Origin: Macrotrachela quadricornifera
Taxonomy: Eukaryota > Rotifera > Eurotatoria > Philodinida > Philodinidae
Direction of reading: 5' to 3'
DNA: 64,000 nucleotides
NCBI GenBank assembly: GCA_022393335.1
Contig: JAJEKB010020399.1
Location: 221,174 to 285,173, forward strand
Numbering within the stretch: the first letter of the stretch is position 1; each line of letters begins with the position of its first letter. The notes under the pieces are model-generated. The model was not told the origin of the DNA and searched no databases. It worked only from the letters and a program-made list of their open reading frames with translations. A program made the position numbers and the translations under genes. Shown here piece after piece: positions 48,815-60,297 of this stretch.

Positions 48815-48988
48815 CACTGCCTTCTGTGTATTATTACCACAACCTGGTGGTTTAGCGCCACATTTAGAATATTCACCGTAAGCTAAAATATTTCGGCTGT
48901 GGAAACCAGTGCCAGCACCAACTGTAGCCAAATTGAGACCTATTCCAGTGGCACTATGTAGAGGAAAACACGGAACTTCAGCAAATTT
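48815..48988 (-). pseudogene. coding-like fragment, family not recognised
   Basis: One open frame of about 55 codons reads SKFAEVPCFPLHSATGIG, NLATVGAGTGFHSRNILAYG, then KCGAKPPGCGNNTQKAV, and runs into the minisatellite. Cys and Gly content and balanced codons look coding. The frame has no clear start, so it is probably an exon fragment cut by the repeat array. I do not recognise the family. Confidence 0.4.
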
Positions 48989-49117
48989 TGAGTGTTATTA
49001 ATAGTTGCTTGTGAATAAGTGAAGAAATACCCAAAGATGCAATATAGTATTTTAAGCTTCATTGCAATCAGTTTCGTAATGTAAATGAAAAAACAGATAA
49101 AAATAAACTAAAGAAAA

Positions 49118-49141
49118 TGAGAGAGAGAGAGAGAGAGAGAA
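49118..49141. repeat. (GA)n microsatellite
   Basis: About eleven GA units. Confidence 0.9.
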
Positions 49142-49792
49142 ATGTTCTTCTTATATGCAACCATATCTTATCATTTTTGGGCTATGTCATTTAGAGTTAA
49201 ACTTCTTGAATAATATTCACCGTTTTTTTTTTATAAAACCCCCACATATCTGTATGGCATGTATCAAAACCAAAAATGCTTTTGAAATTACAACGATCCG
49301 AATTTTAGTCTTAGAAATTATCGCATTACAAACCCAATACATTCTTAAATAGAAACACTTTTATCACTGATTATAAATAACCTTTTCTTTTCTTAATATG
49401 TAGTGATGATTAGCTATGTTGTATAAACAATACTAATTAAATCTGTCCAATCAAAGCATGCCCTAGAAAAAGATTATAACTGATTAATAATAGATCCTTC
49501 ATATTATTTACATTCACTGCTTGTCACTACTATTGACGTGACCTAAAGGAAAATGAACAAGAAGATTTTTGTCTTTTAACTCCGTATTAATATACTTTAT
49601 GTTATTACAAAACATTGACGAAAGTACATTTTGTTTCGTTTCGTATTTTACTTTCTTCTCGAAGTGTTTATTGATATTGACGGTTACTATTTGCTTAACA
49701 TATATATGCTGCATTGTAAGACCATTCTCATTTTCAGGTTTCTTTCACAATTGTTGTTCGTGCAATTTTTGTCTATGTAATAATTGAGAAAC

Positions 49793-50438
49793 ATGGCAAC
49801 ATCAGATGCTATAGGAAAAAAATATTACACATGTAATCAAGAAACCATCACATACATATGTACCGGATGTTCAAAACATTTTTCTTTCGATGATTTAATA
49901 AAACATCGTGAATCACTTAATCTACAATTTCATCAAGTTCCAAATCAACAAGATCAACTTAATAAAATAGTCTCAGATAAATTAGAGACGCAATACCAAG
50001 GCGTCATAAAGCAATTTAATCAACTGGCTTATACTCAAGTAAAAGATGATTCATCGACAGAAGACTTTCAAAGGCCGCTAATTAATATTACTGCAACTCC
50101 AGGTAAAGTTGTTTATTAGATTTTGAGTACCAGATTATCACTAAACATTTTAAGTACCTATATGAGAAAGTTGAGTGACTAGAAGAATCGGTCATGTTTT
50201 TTATTTAGAACAAACATCAGCTTACTGTCGCAAATACCTTCGTTGCTATGGACGCGCTTGTGCCAAATGTGGCTGTTGTCGTGATTGGTACTGGCATCCT
50301 GAGGGTGATCGAAAGTATTATACCAAGCATGCTAATGCAGACTGTATTTGTGACGAATTTACTGATGATTGTGCCCATCATGAAACTGGTTTTTATGGTT
50401 TTCTTGGTCATTTGTGTGAATGCGAGGATAATCGATGA
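49793..50438 (+). CDS. B-box-like N-terminus plus Cys-rich domain, two exons
   Basis: The ATG at 49793 is the first true start. Exon 1 (49793-50102) encodes a zinc-binding B-box-like start (YTCNQETITYICTGCSKHFS, then LIKHRESL) and a coiled coil, the N-terminus seen in many bdelloid proteins. A 106-nt intron (gtaaag..tatttag) joins in phase to exon 2 (50209-50438), encoding a Cys-rich domain (CRKYLRCYGRACAKCGCCRD, then GHLCECEDNR). Joined length is 179 residues. The second domain is not one I can name. With its many Cys and His residues it is probably metal-binding or disulphide-bonded. Confidence 0.55.
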
Positions 50439-50930
50439 TAATTGCCGATGTTCCATTTTTTATGTTATAATGTTAAGTGTCTATACGTCTGTTATCGAGT
50501 CAAAAGAACATTTATTACGCGGTCCGAAAAAGATCGAAAGCTATCTAAGCTTGACCAAAGCTTTTTGGAAATGGACAACCCGAATCTGTCATGAGTTTTT
50601 GAAAATTTCGAAGTTGATTTTTGGCTAAAGACGAGTGTATTTCGAGCGGAGGATGGCTGATCATGAAGTTTGACCATATACTTTTGCGGGAGGACAACTC
50701 AAATCTCTAATTAGTTTTCCAAAAATTTGAAGCTAAGTTTTTGAGTTAGTCATTTTCGGTTGAATGTTGCTATTGGGGAATCTTCATACAGGGATTTGTG
50801 GGGCTTGAACTTTAGCATTGATTTACAATTCTTTTGTTCATTTGATAATTAAAGTAATATATTGCAAACAAATGCTCATGGATGCAAAATGATTAGAACA
50901 TCTGTCTGAGGAGAGGGATACACTGTAAGA
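50439..50930. other. intergenic with imperfect duplicated segments
   Basis: Two related stretches (GACAACCCGAATCT..TTTTTGAAAATTTCGAAG and GACAACTCAAATCT..TTTTCCAAAAATTTGAAG) lie about 120 nt apart. No gene. Confidence 0.4.
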
Positions 50931-51130
50931 AAATGGTGTTCTACCGAACTTAAAAAGGCTTTCCACCAAACCTAGAAAGGTTCTTCACTTGGACACACTC
51001 TAAGAACCTTTTTCGGTTTCGTAAAAAATGAGGTTTATTATCAAACTATTTCCCAGTAACTCATGTATAGGTTTCGTACTAAACCTTCTTACAGCAAAAT
51101 GCCAAAAGGTTTCGTTCAAAACCGTAAATG
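50930..51130. repeat. AACCTT/AAGGTT palindromic repeat cluster
   Basis: Units such as CTAGAAAGGTTCTTC and AAGAACCTTTTTCGG alternate in orientation. They are related in motif to the 48.15-48.81 kb array. Confidence 0.5.
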
Positions 51131-51236
51131 CGCTACTTCAGCTACTCCAGATCTACTTCACAAAACCTAGGCTACTTCATCGACAATTCAAGAATAGTTT
51201 CAGTCCATTTTAAAGCAACTCTACTCAACTTTAGTT

Positions 51237-51430
51237 CTACTTTCACCCAAAACTAGTCCGAGCTCCATCCACTTTGATTTCGTTTTTAAGAAGTCAAAAT
51301 ACTCCAATCTACTTCAATGTATTTCAATTTACTTTTTGTTTTTAAAGTGCATGAAGTAGATTGGAGTATTTTGACTTTTTAAACACGAAATCGAAGTGGA
51401 TTGAGTTCGGACTAGTTTTGGGTGAAAGTT
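51237..51430. mobile_element. small foldback element, about 190 bp
   Basis: Arms about 80 nt long: CTTTCACCCAAAACTAGTCC at the left matches the reverse complement of GGACTAGTTTTGGGTGAAAG at the right. GTCAAAATACTCCAATCTAC pairs similarly nearer the centre. Confidence 0.7.
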
Positions 51431-52045
51431 GGTGGGGTAACCATCAGGGTAGCACGGGGGTGCAATGCCCCCTCTGTAAATGGTTTTGCCCCCTGTAATT
51501 TTTTTCTGAATATGAGTATTTTTTTCATGATTCACTACTTATGTTATATTTGTCATACCCATATCCACTATTGCTGTTTAGCACTGGTTAAAAAGATAAA
51601 TGTATAGTGTGAAAGGATCAATTGCAGAGCTGAAAGAATCTAATGCACAGATATTCGTCTACATTCATTTAAACTTGCGTTCATAGCTGTTTCAATGTTC
51701 ACAGTAATGCATACTCTCCTAAACCACAATTCAGATAGAGGATCTGAGTATTTAACTGTGTATTTAAGTAAATAGTGAAGTGTAGTATATGAATGATTGT
51801 CACAACGACAAAAGAAATTAATAAATAACTGCAGATGAAAATAACTTATTTAAAATAGTATGCCGGATTTGTCAACTGTTAAATAATATTGCAATCAGCT
51901 GTTGTCATCTATTACTTTTGTGTATTCTCTTCTCGTTGTTTTGATATTCCTCCTCTCATTACATTATACATACTTTTCATTCTGTTATACTATCATATGT
52001 ATTGCCTCTTTTCTGTTTCTTTCCTTTCTGTGGAATGGCAGGTTT
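51431..52045. other. intergenic, no gene seen
   Basis: Contains a short GC-rich stretch (about 51450-51500, with GGGGGTGCAATGCCCCCTC) and otherwise plain AT-rich sequence. Confidence 0.4.
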
Positions 52046-52410
52046 TTACCGCGCTTTGTTCTGTGATCGTTTGGCACCACGCCCTAAATACATAACAGAA
52101 CGATCACCTGATTGACCACCTGAAGGAGGACCGAAAGGACGGCCATCAACCCCTTCCCCCCCCCCCCCCCCAATGGCAACACCATGAACCGGCCTCCTTG
52201 TGCCACGATCTGGACGTCCTCGACGCCAACGTCCTACCGAGCGCCCAGGCACAGCACCTCGTGCACGGCACACACCACGAGTACCGACTACACCAACGCC
52301 TGCATCGCCCCGCGAACCGTAGCCATATGGGCCACAAAAACAACGTCTTCATCCGAAGATGAAGGACGTTGCTGATTCTCGGGACGAGCAGACGTTGACG
52401 TTGAAGAAGA
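52046..52410 (-). pseudogene. GC-rich Arg/Gly-rich coding remnant with poly-G tract
   Basis: A minus-strand ATG at about 52410 opens MSSSTSTSARPENQQRPSSS, then DEDVVFV. One base-shift later an RG-rich segment continues (RGDAGVGVVGTRGV, RWRRGRPDRGTRRPVHG), runs through a G tract (C16 on plus at about 52157-52172) and ends SQNKAR, stop at 52046-52048. GC content is far above the surroundings. The Arg/Gly-rich make-up suggests RNA binding or a gag-like N-terminus. I do not recognise the family, and the two frame breaks argue that it is dead. Confidence 0.4.
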
Positions 52411-52419
52411 CATTGAATA

Positions 52420-53717
52420 CAATAATCGAATAGAAGATCTAAAAAAAAAAAGTAAAGTTTATAATATAACTCGACTATCGTCAAAAACAATTGTAGTCTT
52501 AAAAGGAAGAAAGGAAACTGCAGTGTCTTGAGGATGTAAAAGTGAGTTTACAAAAAAGAGATGATGTAGAAGTATCACATGACGATCGTCGTTTCGTCCT
52601 TGTGTAAAAGCCTCATTAGATGGGTTACTTTTTGTACTTTTTTCAGTGAAAATGTAAGTACGAAGGATGTTCTTCAAAGTACAAGTAAAATACTTTTACT
52701 TTGAAAAAAAGACTTCGTCCTTATACTTGAGTATGATAAATGCGGAAACCTCGCATTTAAATCCATGAGTTATGTGTATTTTAAAAAGTAAAAAAGATGG
52801 ATAACAATTTGATTTTAATCAAACTAATTAAAAACTAACTATCGTGAGTGTATACTCGGCGTTTTAACTTTGTCTCGTGAGCGATCTGGTCAGTTTTGAG
52901 CTAGAAAAAGTCTCAATAAAACAAAAAACGCGTTTATCTATAAACTTATTATATTCAAGTGAGTAAGTTAGGAGATAAAAGAAGTAGTATAAGTTAAAAA
53001 CTGCGTAAATAGAACGAAATACTAGCTTTCGAGAAGGGGTATTTTGGATTTCTCTCACTTGATGCAGTAATGCTCTGTGTTTATTTTTTCTGCTCGGCAT
53101 AGCTCGTCAAGACATATCTCTTGTCACTGAATTCTGATGAGAAAAACAAAGACATGCTTAACTATCATCGACCACACTGTTTGTAATCCTAACCGGTGAT
53201 CATTGACCTTACTCTCAGAGTGATATAACAATATCTTTAGAAATCACAGAAACTGAGTTCAGATCCATGTTCCATTCGGAAAAGTGGGTAACAAGAGTTA
53301 TTTTTGAATGAATTTGTGTTTGTACGTAGCAGAATTACGATCGTAAACAGCAACACGAATCTCGAATCCGCATATATGATACATACAGATATCAGTATTT
53401 TCCTGATCAATAACCAATATTTATACCTATCAAGTTCCGACTTTTACCTTTGATAGTTCTTTTAATTAGCTACAAAACCAGACATTTGATAGAAACCTCA
53501 AAACTACTGGTCATTTGAGACATATCTGGATAGTTTGATTTTTAGATGCAGTTTTTTCTGGGCATTTTGAGACTTTTTTCAAGCAATGTGTCGGTAGAAA
53601 TCTATGATTTGGTTCACAACTCATATCAGATTCAGAATCTGCGTTAAAAACTGAATCGCTTTTAAGTTGATGTGAATAATTTTGAGAAAACCAATTTTTC
53701 TGAAAAAATCCGTGTGT
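52420..53717. other. intergenic, no gene seen
   Basis: Repeated AAGTAAAATACTTTTACTTT-like inverted pieces at about 52680-52740 are echoed at 56900-57040. No coding. Confidence 0.4.
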
Positions 53718-53734
53718 CCTCCTCAAATACATGC

Positions 53735-53890
53735 TAGAATGTCCTTGCAAAAATGTCCACCGACTTTTCGTCCTTGGAAAAAATGGCCTTCAGAGTAAAT
53801 GGTCTTCAGATTAAATGTCTTTGTGAAATAGTCTTTAGTGACATAGTCCTTAAGGAAAATGTCCTCCAGTATTAAAACGTCCTTTCACTA
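53735..53890. repeat. TGTCCTT-type subterminal array of the MULE, left
   Basis: About nine TGTCC/GTCTT/GTCCTT units at 12-20 nt spacing, mirrored by AAGGACATTT units at 55955-56125. Confidence 0.65.
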
Positions 53891-53956
53891 AATTACGAAG
53901 AACGATTGATGATCACGTTTATCAGATAATTTTATTAATTATAACAAACTGAATTT

Positions 53957-55749
53957 TTATATTATTTTAACGTCTACAATAAAAAGAGAAAGTCCATGTA
54001 ATACTTCTTCCACCTTAGTTTCATCATTGTTGAATCGATCATATAATTCTTTTGCACGTCGTTCAGCAATTCGAAACGTCATTCGTTTTGCACGAGGACC
54101 CATTCCACTATTTATTTGAATAATTAAATCGTGAATTGTATCAATTTCCTTGCGAAGTGAGTCAATAAACATCCATATACTCGGATGAGCATTATTTAAA
54201 CGTCTTTTGAACCTATAGTTATACCCTACAAATATACGAACTTTAATTACAAATCATTGCTGAAATACTAGATCATATACCTTCACTGAAATTATTAGTT
54301 TTATCAGGAATATCAAACACGTTCCATACCGATATTTGTTTCATCCAATAATCATTGAAATATTTTAATAAATCATTTAATTCATCACGTTCAGCAACGT
54401 GTAATTCTTGTCCGAGATTTACAAATAATGATGGAACATATTGTTCAGGTACTAAAGCCAGTGCCATCATTTGTCTGATAGTACTACATATCATAATATT
54501 ATCTAAATAAGTTGATGATAATCCAAGTGATTGAACATATCTGTATACAGCTTGTGTAAAATGAATAAAGCATCTTTTCTGGATAGTTTTTTCTGTGAGC
54601 TGGAAAATTAAAAATATACAGAATTTAATTAAAAAGTTTTGATAAAAATTTCAAAAACAGTTGTACCTCGTGACGAATTGCTTTAGCAATATCAGGTTCA
54701 AAATCTGTCAGAATCAGAAGAGAATCAAATTTTTTATTCACTCTTTTTGCTTCAGAAAAATATGCATGGAATGAATGAATGTATGTAACTGCTTTACGAT
54801 CAGGAAGAAGTGCATACACCACCGCCACATCTACTTTAATAAAAAAAATTACATTAGTATGCAACAAATCTAATATTTTAGCAGATAGAGATGACTTACA
54901 TGTTCCATGACAAATACCTTGAATAATAAACACCTGCTCGAAGTTTGGAGGTGCAGTACAAAATGTACCATCCATGTGTAATCTTTGATTATCAAATAAT
55001 AAGTTAAGTTGAACATCTGTTGACCAAACTAATAATCTTCCTGCAGATCGAACATTTGATAGATGACTTTCAAATTTAAAATCATGACTGTCATGTAATA
55101 ATAAACGTTCTTTATTATGACAATCTCTTGTGTATAAATTCGGAATGACAAAAGAAAATGATCGTGCAAGTGGACGAATCATCTTTCGACGGTTGCGTAC
55201 TAAATTATGACCTAAGACAAAGATAAATAAAAGTAGACAAGAATATTAACATTGTATAAAAATATTAATACTATACCAATGTTAGTTACACCAGGTAAGA
55301 CAACAGGAGCTTCAGCTGTTAGCAAAGCATTGCGTATTTCTTGTTCAGCAATTAATTGTAGTGGTACGATTTCCTTTTCAGCTCTTTGTCGCATGTTTTC
55401 TCTCAAATTTCTAACTTCTAATTGAACTGGATTCCGTAAATGAGAGTGATCACTTACTTTTCCAGAGTAACATAAACATTCATCGTCAAGAGTTGTATGT
55501 AAAAGCACACTGCCAAAATTTCAAAGTTTTTTTTTTTTATTAAGATTGTTTAAATTGAAAATTATAACCATCTATAACTAGCATTAATTTTCGTTTATTC
55601 GATGTTGTTTTCATAATTAGGGGTTTTGCTGAACTCAAAGATGATGATGATTTAGTTGAATATGAAGAAAATGATGATGACGAAGATTCAATTGAAGTAG
55701 AAGATAAAGATGATGTTTCATTAGTGATCATTATGTCGTATGATGTCAT
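53957..55749 (-). CDS. MULE transposase with FLYWCH finger, multi-exon, nearly intact
   Basis: Minus-strand exons run from 55749 to the stop at 53957, with short introns at about 55275-55212, 54899-54837, 54666-54602 and 54280-54225. The N-terminus is Ser-rich and leads into a FLYWCH finger (RKLMLVIDGYNF, FWQC, CLCYSGKVSDHSH). The core shows HMDGTFCTAPPNFEQVF (first Asp), LILTDFEPDIAKAI (second Asp), CFIHFTQAV (CxH-like, Cys kept as CFIHF) and NNFSEG (final Glu). The only fault seen is around a 12-nt A run (plus-strand T run near 55530), where the FLYWCH halves sit in different frames. This could be a read error in the homopolymer. Confidence 0.75.
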
Positions 55750-55954
55750 TTAAAAATATTTTCTTTTATTCGATTATTTATAAAACATGATATCGATAGA
55801 ATGAATCATAATCTAAAAATTTTTCGTTCTTATTGCATCATTTCTTGTAAAAATACATCCTCCACATAAAACGACTTCATTATCTATCGAATTATGTTTG
55901 GATTTGAGCGTCATCTATGTTCAAATAACGTTATTTTTAAAAACAAAATAATTG

Positions 55955-56125
55955 AGCTTGAAGGACATTTTCACATAAAGGACCATTTTCTCAAAGACAT
56001 TTAATCTTATGGACATTTAATCTGAAGCTCGTTTTTTTCAAGAACAAAATACTAAGGATATTTTTTCCTGAGGACAAAAAGTCAAAGGACATTTCGTAAA
56101 GGACATTTTTGCAGGGACATTCTAG
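55955..56125. repeat. AAGGACATTT-type subterminal array of the MULE, right
   Basis: About eight GGACATTT/AGGACAAA units, inverted relative to the left array. Confidence 0.65.
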
Positions 56126-56144
56126 ACTGTTACCTCCTCCTCAA

Positions 56145-57600
56145 CGGTGATCAGGTCAAAAATGACAATTTTTCTAATAACTTAGCCACATCTCTTGATG
56201 GATCACTCTCATCTTTGAACTTCACCAAGATATTAATGATACTGTTTTGAATAGAAAATTTCATTACAGTTGGATAAGTCAGTCGAGAGATATCATGTAA
56301 ACGGACGGACAGATACACTGACCGATTCTATTGTGTACTCACTTTTTGACTACACAAAAAAAAGTATTTCGTACTTGTAGTATGAAACAATGTAATGATA
56401 TATTTATGAAATATTTTTTAGTTTTATTTATTTAATTTAGGAGCGATTTTTACTGAGAGAACGGTTTAGAAAAGTCTAAAACGAATTCATAATACTTTGT
56501 ATTATTATCTTGCATTGAAAGCACTGGAATCAACGTTTCAAAATCTTATTAGTCACTTGAAAATGCTTCCGAAAGAGTAGTTTGAACAAGTGCATACATT
56601 TCTGTTTAGATTTCTATACATTCTTCATGATGCTGTTGAACACAAAACTCATTTGAAATAAGTTATACAACAAGAATATATATCGTTAATAGATATCTAT
56701 AAAAGTTTTAAAAACGTGAAACGTACACAATGTTTGTTTTTTCCAAAGGTTATGCATAGCCTTTATCTCAGATGAAGTCAAAACACCAGTTAAATTTTGT
56801 AATTTTTCTTACAGTAGTTGCTTGTAAAAATGACACTAAGATAGTTTTTCAAGATTATTAGTGGCGGTGCATATCAAGAAATAAGTTTAGAAGGAACATA
56901 TACATCAAGTACAAGTATTAAATACTATTTTCGTATTTGAGTACGAGTACAAGTACAGAGGCAAGTATAGTTTTGCAAAAACAAGTTTAAATACAAGTAT
57001 ATTTCTTCAAACATAAGTAAAATACATTTACTTGCTGTACTTACACCTCTCCCAACTCTGTCTTTCTGTCTCTCTCTCTCTCTCTCCCTCTCTCTCGCTC
57101 TAGAAACTCTCTGATAAAGCAAAATTAGACTCTGTTCAATGCATACTATCTTCTAAGATCTTCACATATTTCTAATTCCACCTAATGTATAAAATCATAT
57201 ACGTGACCTGTGAAATGGCGTTCAGAGTTCTACGGCAAATAAAAAAAAGAAAGAAATCAACTAGTTTAGCACTCACAGACCATACAAGAAACTAACAAAA
57301 ACTCATATTAACTTAGCTGAACCACTTGAAATCAATTCCTGTGAAACTTGCTCATTTATAATATAATATTTTACCAGAACAATTATTTGATAGAAAAAAA
57401 TCAGCCGTGATATTATTTTCTATTTCACTGGTATTCCTAGAAAATATGTCTTCGAATACTATTTGTTTAGTGATATACAGAGATCAAGCAGGAGCATCAC
57501 AAATCTTATAAAGTACAAGCGAGTGCAAAAACAATTGTCTATCTTAGCCATATTGATACATGCCATTATATAAAACGCATTAATCATATCTATAATTTAG
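56145..57600. other. intergenic, no gene seen; contains a CT microsatellite
   Basis: CT repeat at 57063-57102. AAGTACAAGTATTAAATAC-like inverted pieces at 56900-57040. Confidence 0.4.
57063..57102. repeat. (CT)n microsatellite
   Basis: Interrupted CTCTCT run. Confidence 0.9.
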
Positions 57601-57604
57601 GGAT

Positions 57605-58152
57605 GCAACAAACCCAAAGCGTTGGGTTTGTTTTTTGGATTTGGGATTTGGATTTGGGTTTGTATGTTTATGTCAGGATTTGGTCTCGATTTGCATTTGA
57701 ATTAAGACTAAAAGTTTAAATTTAGATACAACTTGGATTTTAGTGCTTAGATTTGGGTATGAGTTTGGATTTGTTGATTAAGATTTGAATTTGGATTTGG
57801 GTTTGATGATTTAAGTTTGGTTTGGATTTGGGTTTGGTGACATAAATTTGGATTTGGATTTGGGATTTGGTATTAAATTTACCAAATCTAAAAGATAAAG
57901 CGTCGACAAGAATCATACACTTGTAAAGAGTGGTTTCCAGTCAAAAAAGAAAAAATTAAGATTTGGTACAAATCCAAAGGATTTGGATTTGAATTTGGTC
58001 CAAAATCCAGAAATTGTTTTTTGATAATAGAACATCCTTAGCAAGTCCATTGTTTTTGTCGACACTTTGTCTTTTAGATTTGGTAAATTTAATACCAAAC
58101 CCCAAATCCAAATCCAAGTTTATATCACCAAACCCAAATCCAAATCCAAATC
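57605..58152. repeat. TTTGGATTTGG hexamer tract folding back on itself
   Basis: TTTGGATTTGGG units (57630-57880) are followed by inverted CCCAAATCCAAATCC units (58095-58152). The inner arms GGTATTAAATTTACCAAATC and its inverse (58075-58100) also pair. The piggyBac element inserted at its right edge. Confidence 0.65.
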
Positions 58153-58156
58153 TTGA

Positions 58157-60293
58157 CCCATTCAAACCGATTCAGTTTTCTCGAAATTTTTTTTCAAAAG
58201 GTTGTTTCATGGACATTGACCTTTTAATAAATACACTTAATGACCTTTTCGTTGTCTTCTATCGATTATTTATCGTTCTTTTCTTTATATCACTACACAA
58301 TGAGTCATTTTCTTCTGCCGAGCTGAATAATCGCTCGGATTACTTTTTCGTTCTTTCCCATATTACGCAAAATATGTACTAGAAAAAGGAGGACGTTTCC
58401 AGCTTTTTCTCTCTTATTCTTGTCTGTGTACGGTTTTGTATATAAATACGACCGGAGTTTTATAGTGATTCACATGTCGTTTGAAGAAATGGATACAGAA
58501 GATAGCGATAGCTCACTTGGTGAAGTAGATTCTCTGGACGACGATTTTGATGCAATGTGCCTTGAATCTGACGATTCTATTGAAGAAGGTGCTGGTGATG
58601 ACATGGATTCATGTACCTGGAATGACGTAGAACCAGAATCCGACGCAGAATTCATGGAAGATTATGGACTTATTGAAGAAGTAACTTCTATTTCAGGCGA
58701 TAATACAGTCAATCCTATTGATTGCTATCGACATTTCATAACGGACGAAATTATTGACCTCATAGTTCGTGAAACTAATCGATACGCGGAGCAGTACTTG
58801 CAAAACCATGAGATTACTAAACGGTCAGTACTTCATCAATGGAAAGAAACTACTAATGAAGAGATGCTGAAGTTCTTTGGAATCATTATCGAAATGGGGT
58901 TGGTACAAATGCCAAAACTGAAGTACTACTGGAGCAGTAGTCAACTGTACGGTTCAGACATCATTCGGAATGCTATGCCGAGGGAGAGATTCGAATTACT
59001 ACTCAAATTTTAGCATTTTTCGAACAATGATAATGAAAATGCGAATCAAGATAGGCTTTCCAAGTTGAAACCACTCTTGAATTTATTGAGAGCAAGGTTT
59101 TTGTCAGTATTTGTACCTGGTTCGACTGTGACTATCGACGAAACTATGATACCATGGCAAGGTAGGCTTTTCTTCAAACAATACATTCCTGGAAAAGCGC
59201 ACAAGTACAGAGTAAAAATGTACAAGTTAGCAGCTACCAATGGATACACCTGGAATTTTGTGATTTATACTGGTCAACAAGATCCTACGGCAGGTCTTGG
59301 ACATGCCCAAACAGTCGTGATGAATCTATTGAATGGTCTTTAGGGATGTTATCAAACTGTGGTGGCGGATAATTTCTTTACTAGTATTCCTCTTGCCAAA
59401 TGTTTGTTAGAAGATGATACATATCTTATTGGAACGTTGAGAACTAACCGTGCGGGATCAGGCAGCGAAGTTGTTCGAAGAAACCTTTCACGTGGCGAAG
59501 TTTACGGATTGCAGGATAGAAACGGCGTAAATCTGATCAAGTGGAAAGACAAAAAAGATGTATTGATGATATCTACAAGCCGTCGCATTCAGCAACTGTG
59601 GTGAATACTGGAAGTACTAATAGTAAAAATGAACGTATCATGAAGCCACAAGTTATACGCGATTATAATAAAGGAAGATTAGGTAGTGATTTATCTGATC
59701 AGCTATCATCGTATTACACGTATCTTAGGCGTTCAATAAAGTGGTACCGGAAGGTAGCATTTGAATTACTTTTTGGGACGGCACTAGTCAATAGCTACTT
59801 GATATACAAAGAAAACTACGCTACAAGCAAAGTACCCATTTTGCAGTTTCGTGAAAGTCTTGTTCGATCTTTACTACTTGGTGTGTCGTTCGAGAACCTG
59901 AACCCAGGTGTGAAACAAAAACCAGCTGCCCAAGCAAAACGTAAGCTTGCTGACCATAAACTTGAAGAAAAAGACGGTTCTGCTCGCGATGTTCGACGAC
60001 GCTGTGCTGGATGCTACGAGAAAATTAGACAACAACAATCAAGAGAATCAAGCCTGGCAACAGCGAAAAAAATAAAAACCTTTTGCTCTGATTGTGACAA
60101 GTTTTTTTGTCTTGATTGCTTTAAGGAGAAACATTTCTCTACAAAATAAATGACGCAGAAATAGCTACGACAAAGCAGAAAGCTCATATGGTGTACGGCA
60201 CGGTCCAAGAACAAGGAGAGAAAGTCCTTTTCTGTCTGATATTTTTAAAATACAAAGTGAGACCCACCGGTGGGTCTCATCGGGTCGAATGGG
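58157..60293 (+). mobile_element. piggyBac transposon, decayed, about 2.1 kb
   Basis: The right tip reads, inward, CCCATTCGACCCGATGAGAC and is followed by TTAA at 60294-60297. The left tip reads CCCATTCAAACCGATTCAG after TTGA (58153-58156), one change from TTAA. It encloses a piggyBac transposase pseudogene on plus. The subterminal palindrome GACCCACCGGTGGGTC lies at about 60260. Confidence 0.8.
58474..60149 (+). pseudogene. piggyBac transposase, two stops and a frameshift
   Basis: The ATG at 58474 opens an acidic N-terminus (MSFEEMDTEDSDSSLGEVDS). The PF13843-type core shows TIDETMIPWQGR (first Asp, about 59125), VVADNFFTSIPLAKCLL (second Asp, about 59362) and GSDLSDQLSSYYTYLRRS (third Asp, about 59690). 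The C-terminal Cys-rich domain (RRCAGC, FCSDCDKFFCLDCFKEKHF) ends at 60149. Stops at about 59011 and 59341 and a shift near 59585 inactivate it. Divergence is low enough that every motif is legible, so decay is fairly recent. Confidence 0.85.
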
Positions 60294-60297
60294 TTAA

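Larger units (their letters stand above)
53727..56135 (-). mobile_element. MULE-type transposon with 9-bp target duplication
   Basis: CTAGAATGTCCTTGCAAAAA near the left end is matched by the reverse complement of the right end (CTAGAATGTCCCTGCAAAAA). CCTCCTCAA flanks both sides (53718-53726 and 56136-56144), the 9-bp duplication typical of Mutator-like elements. Outermost bases differ slightly, so the tips are set by the duplication. Arrays of TGTCC/GGACA lie inside both ends. Confidence 0.75.

Noticed and set aside
58014..58382. 122-codon frame over the TTTGGA tract and piggyBac left end
   Set aside because: It consists of translated hexamer repeats (PNPNPN) and transposon end, not a gene.
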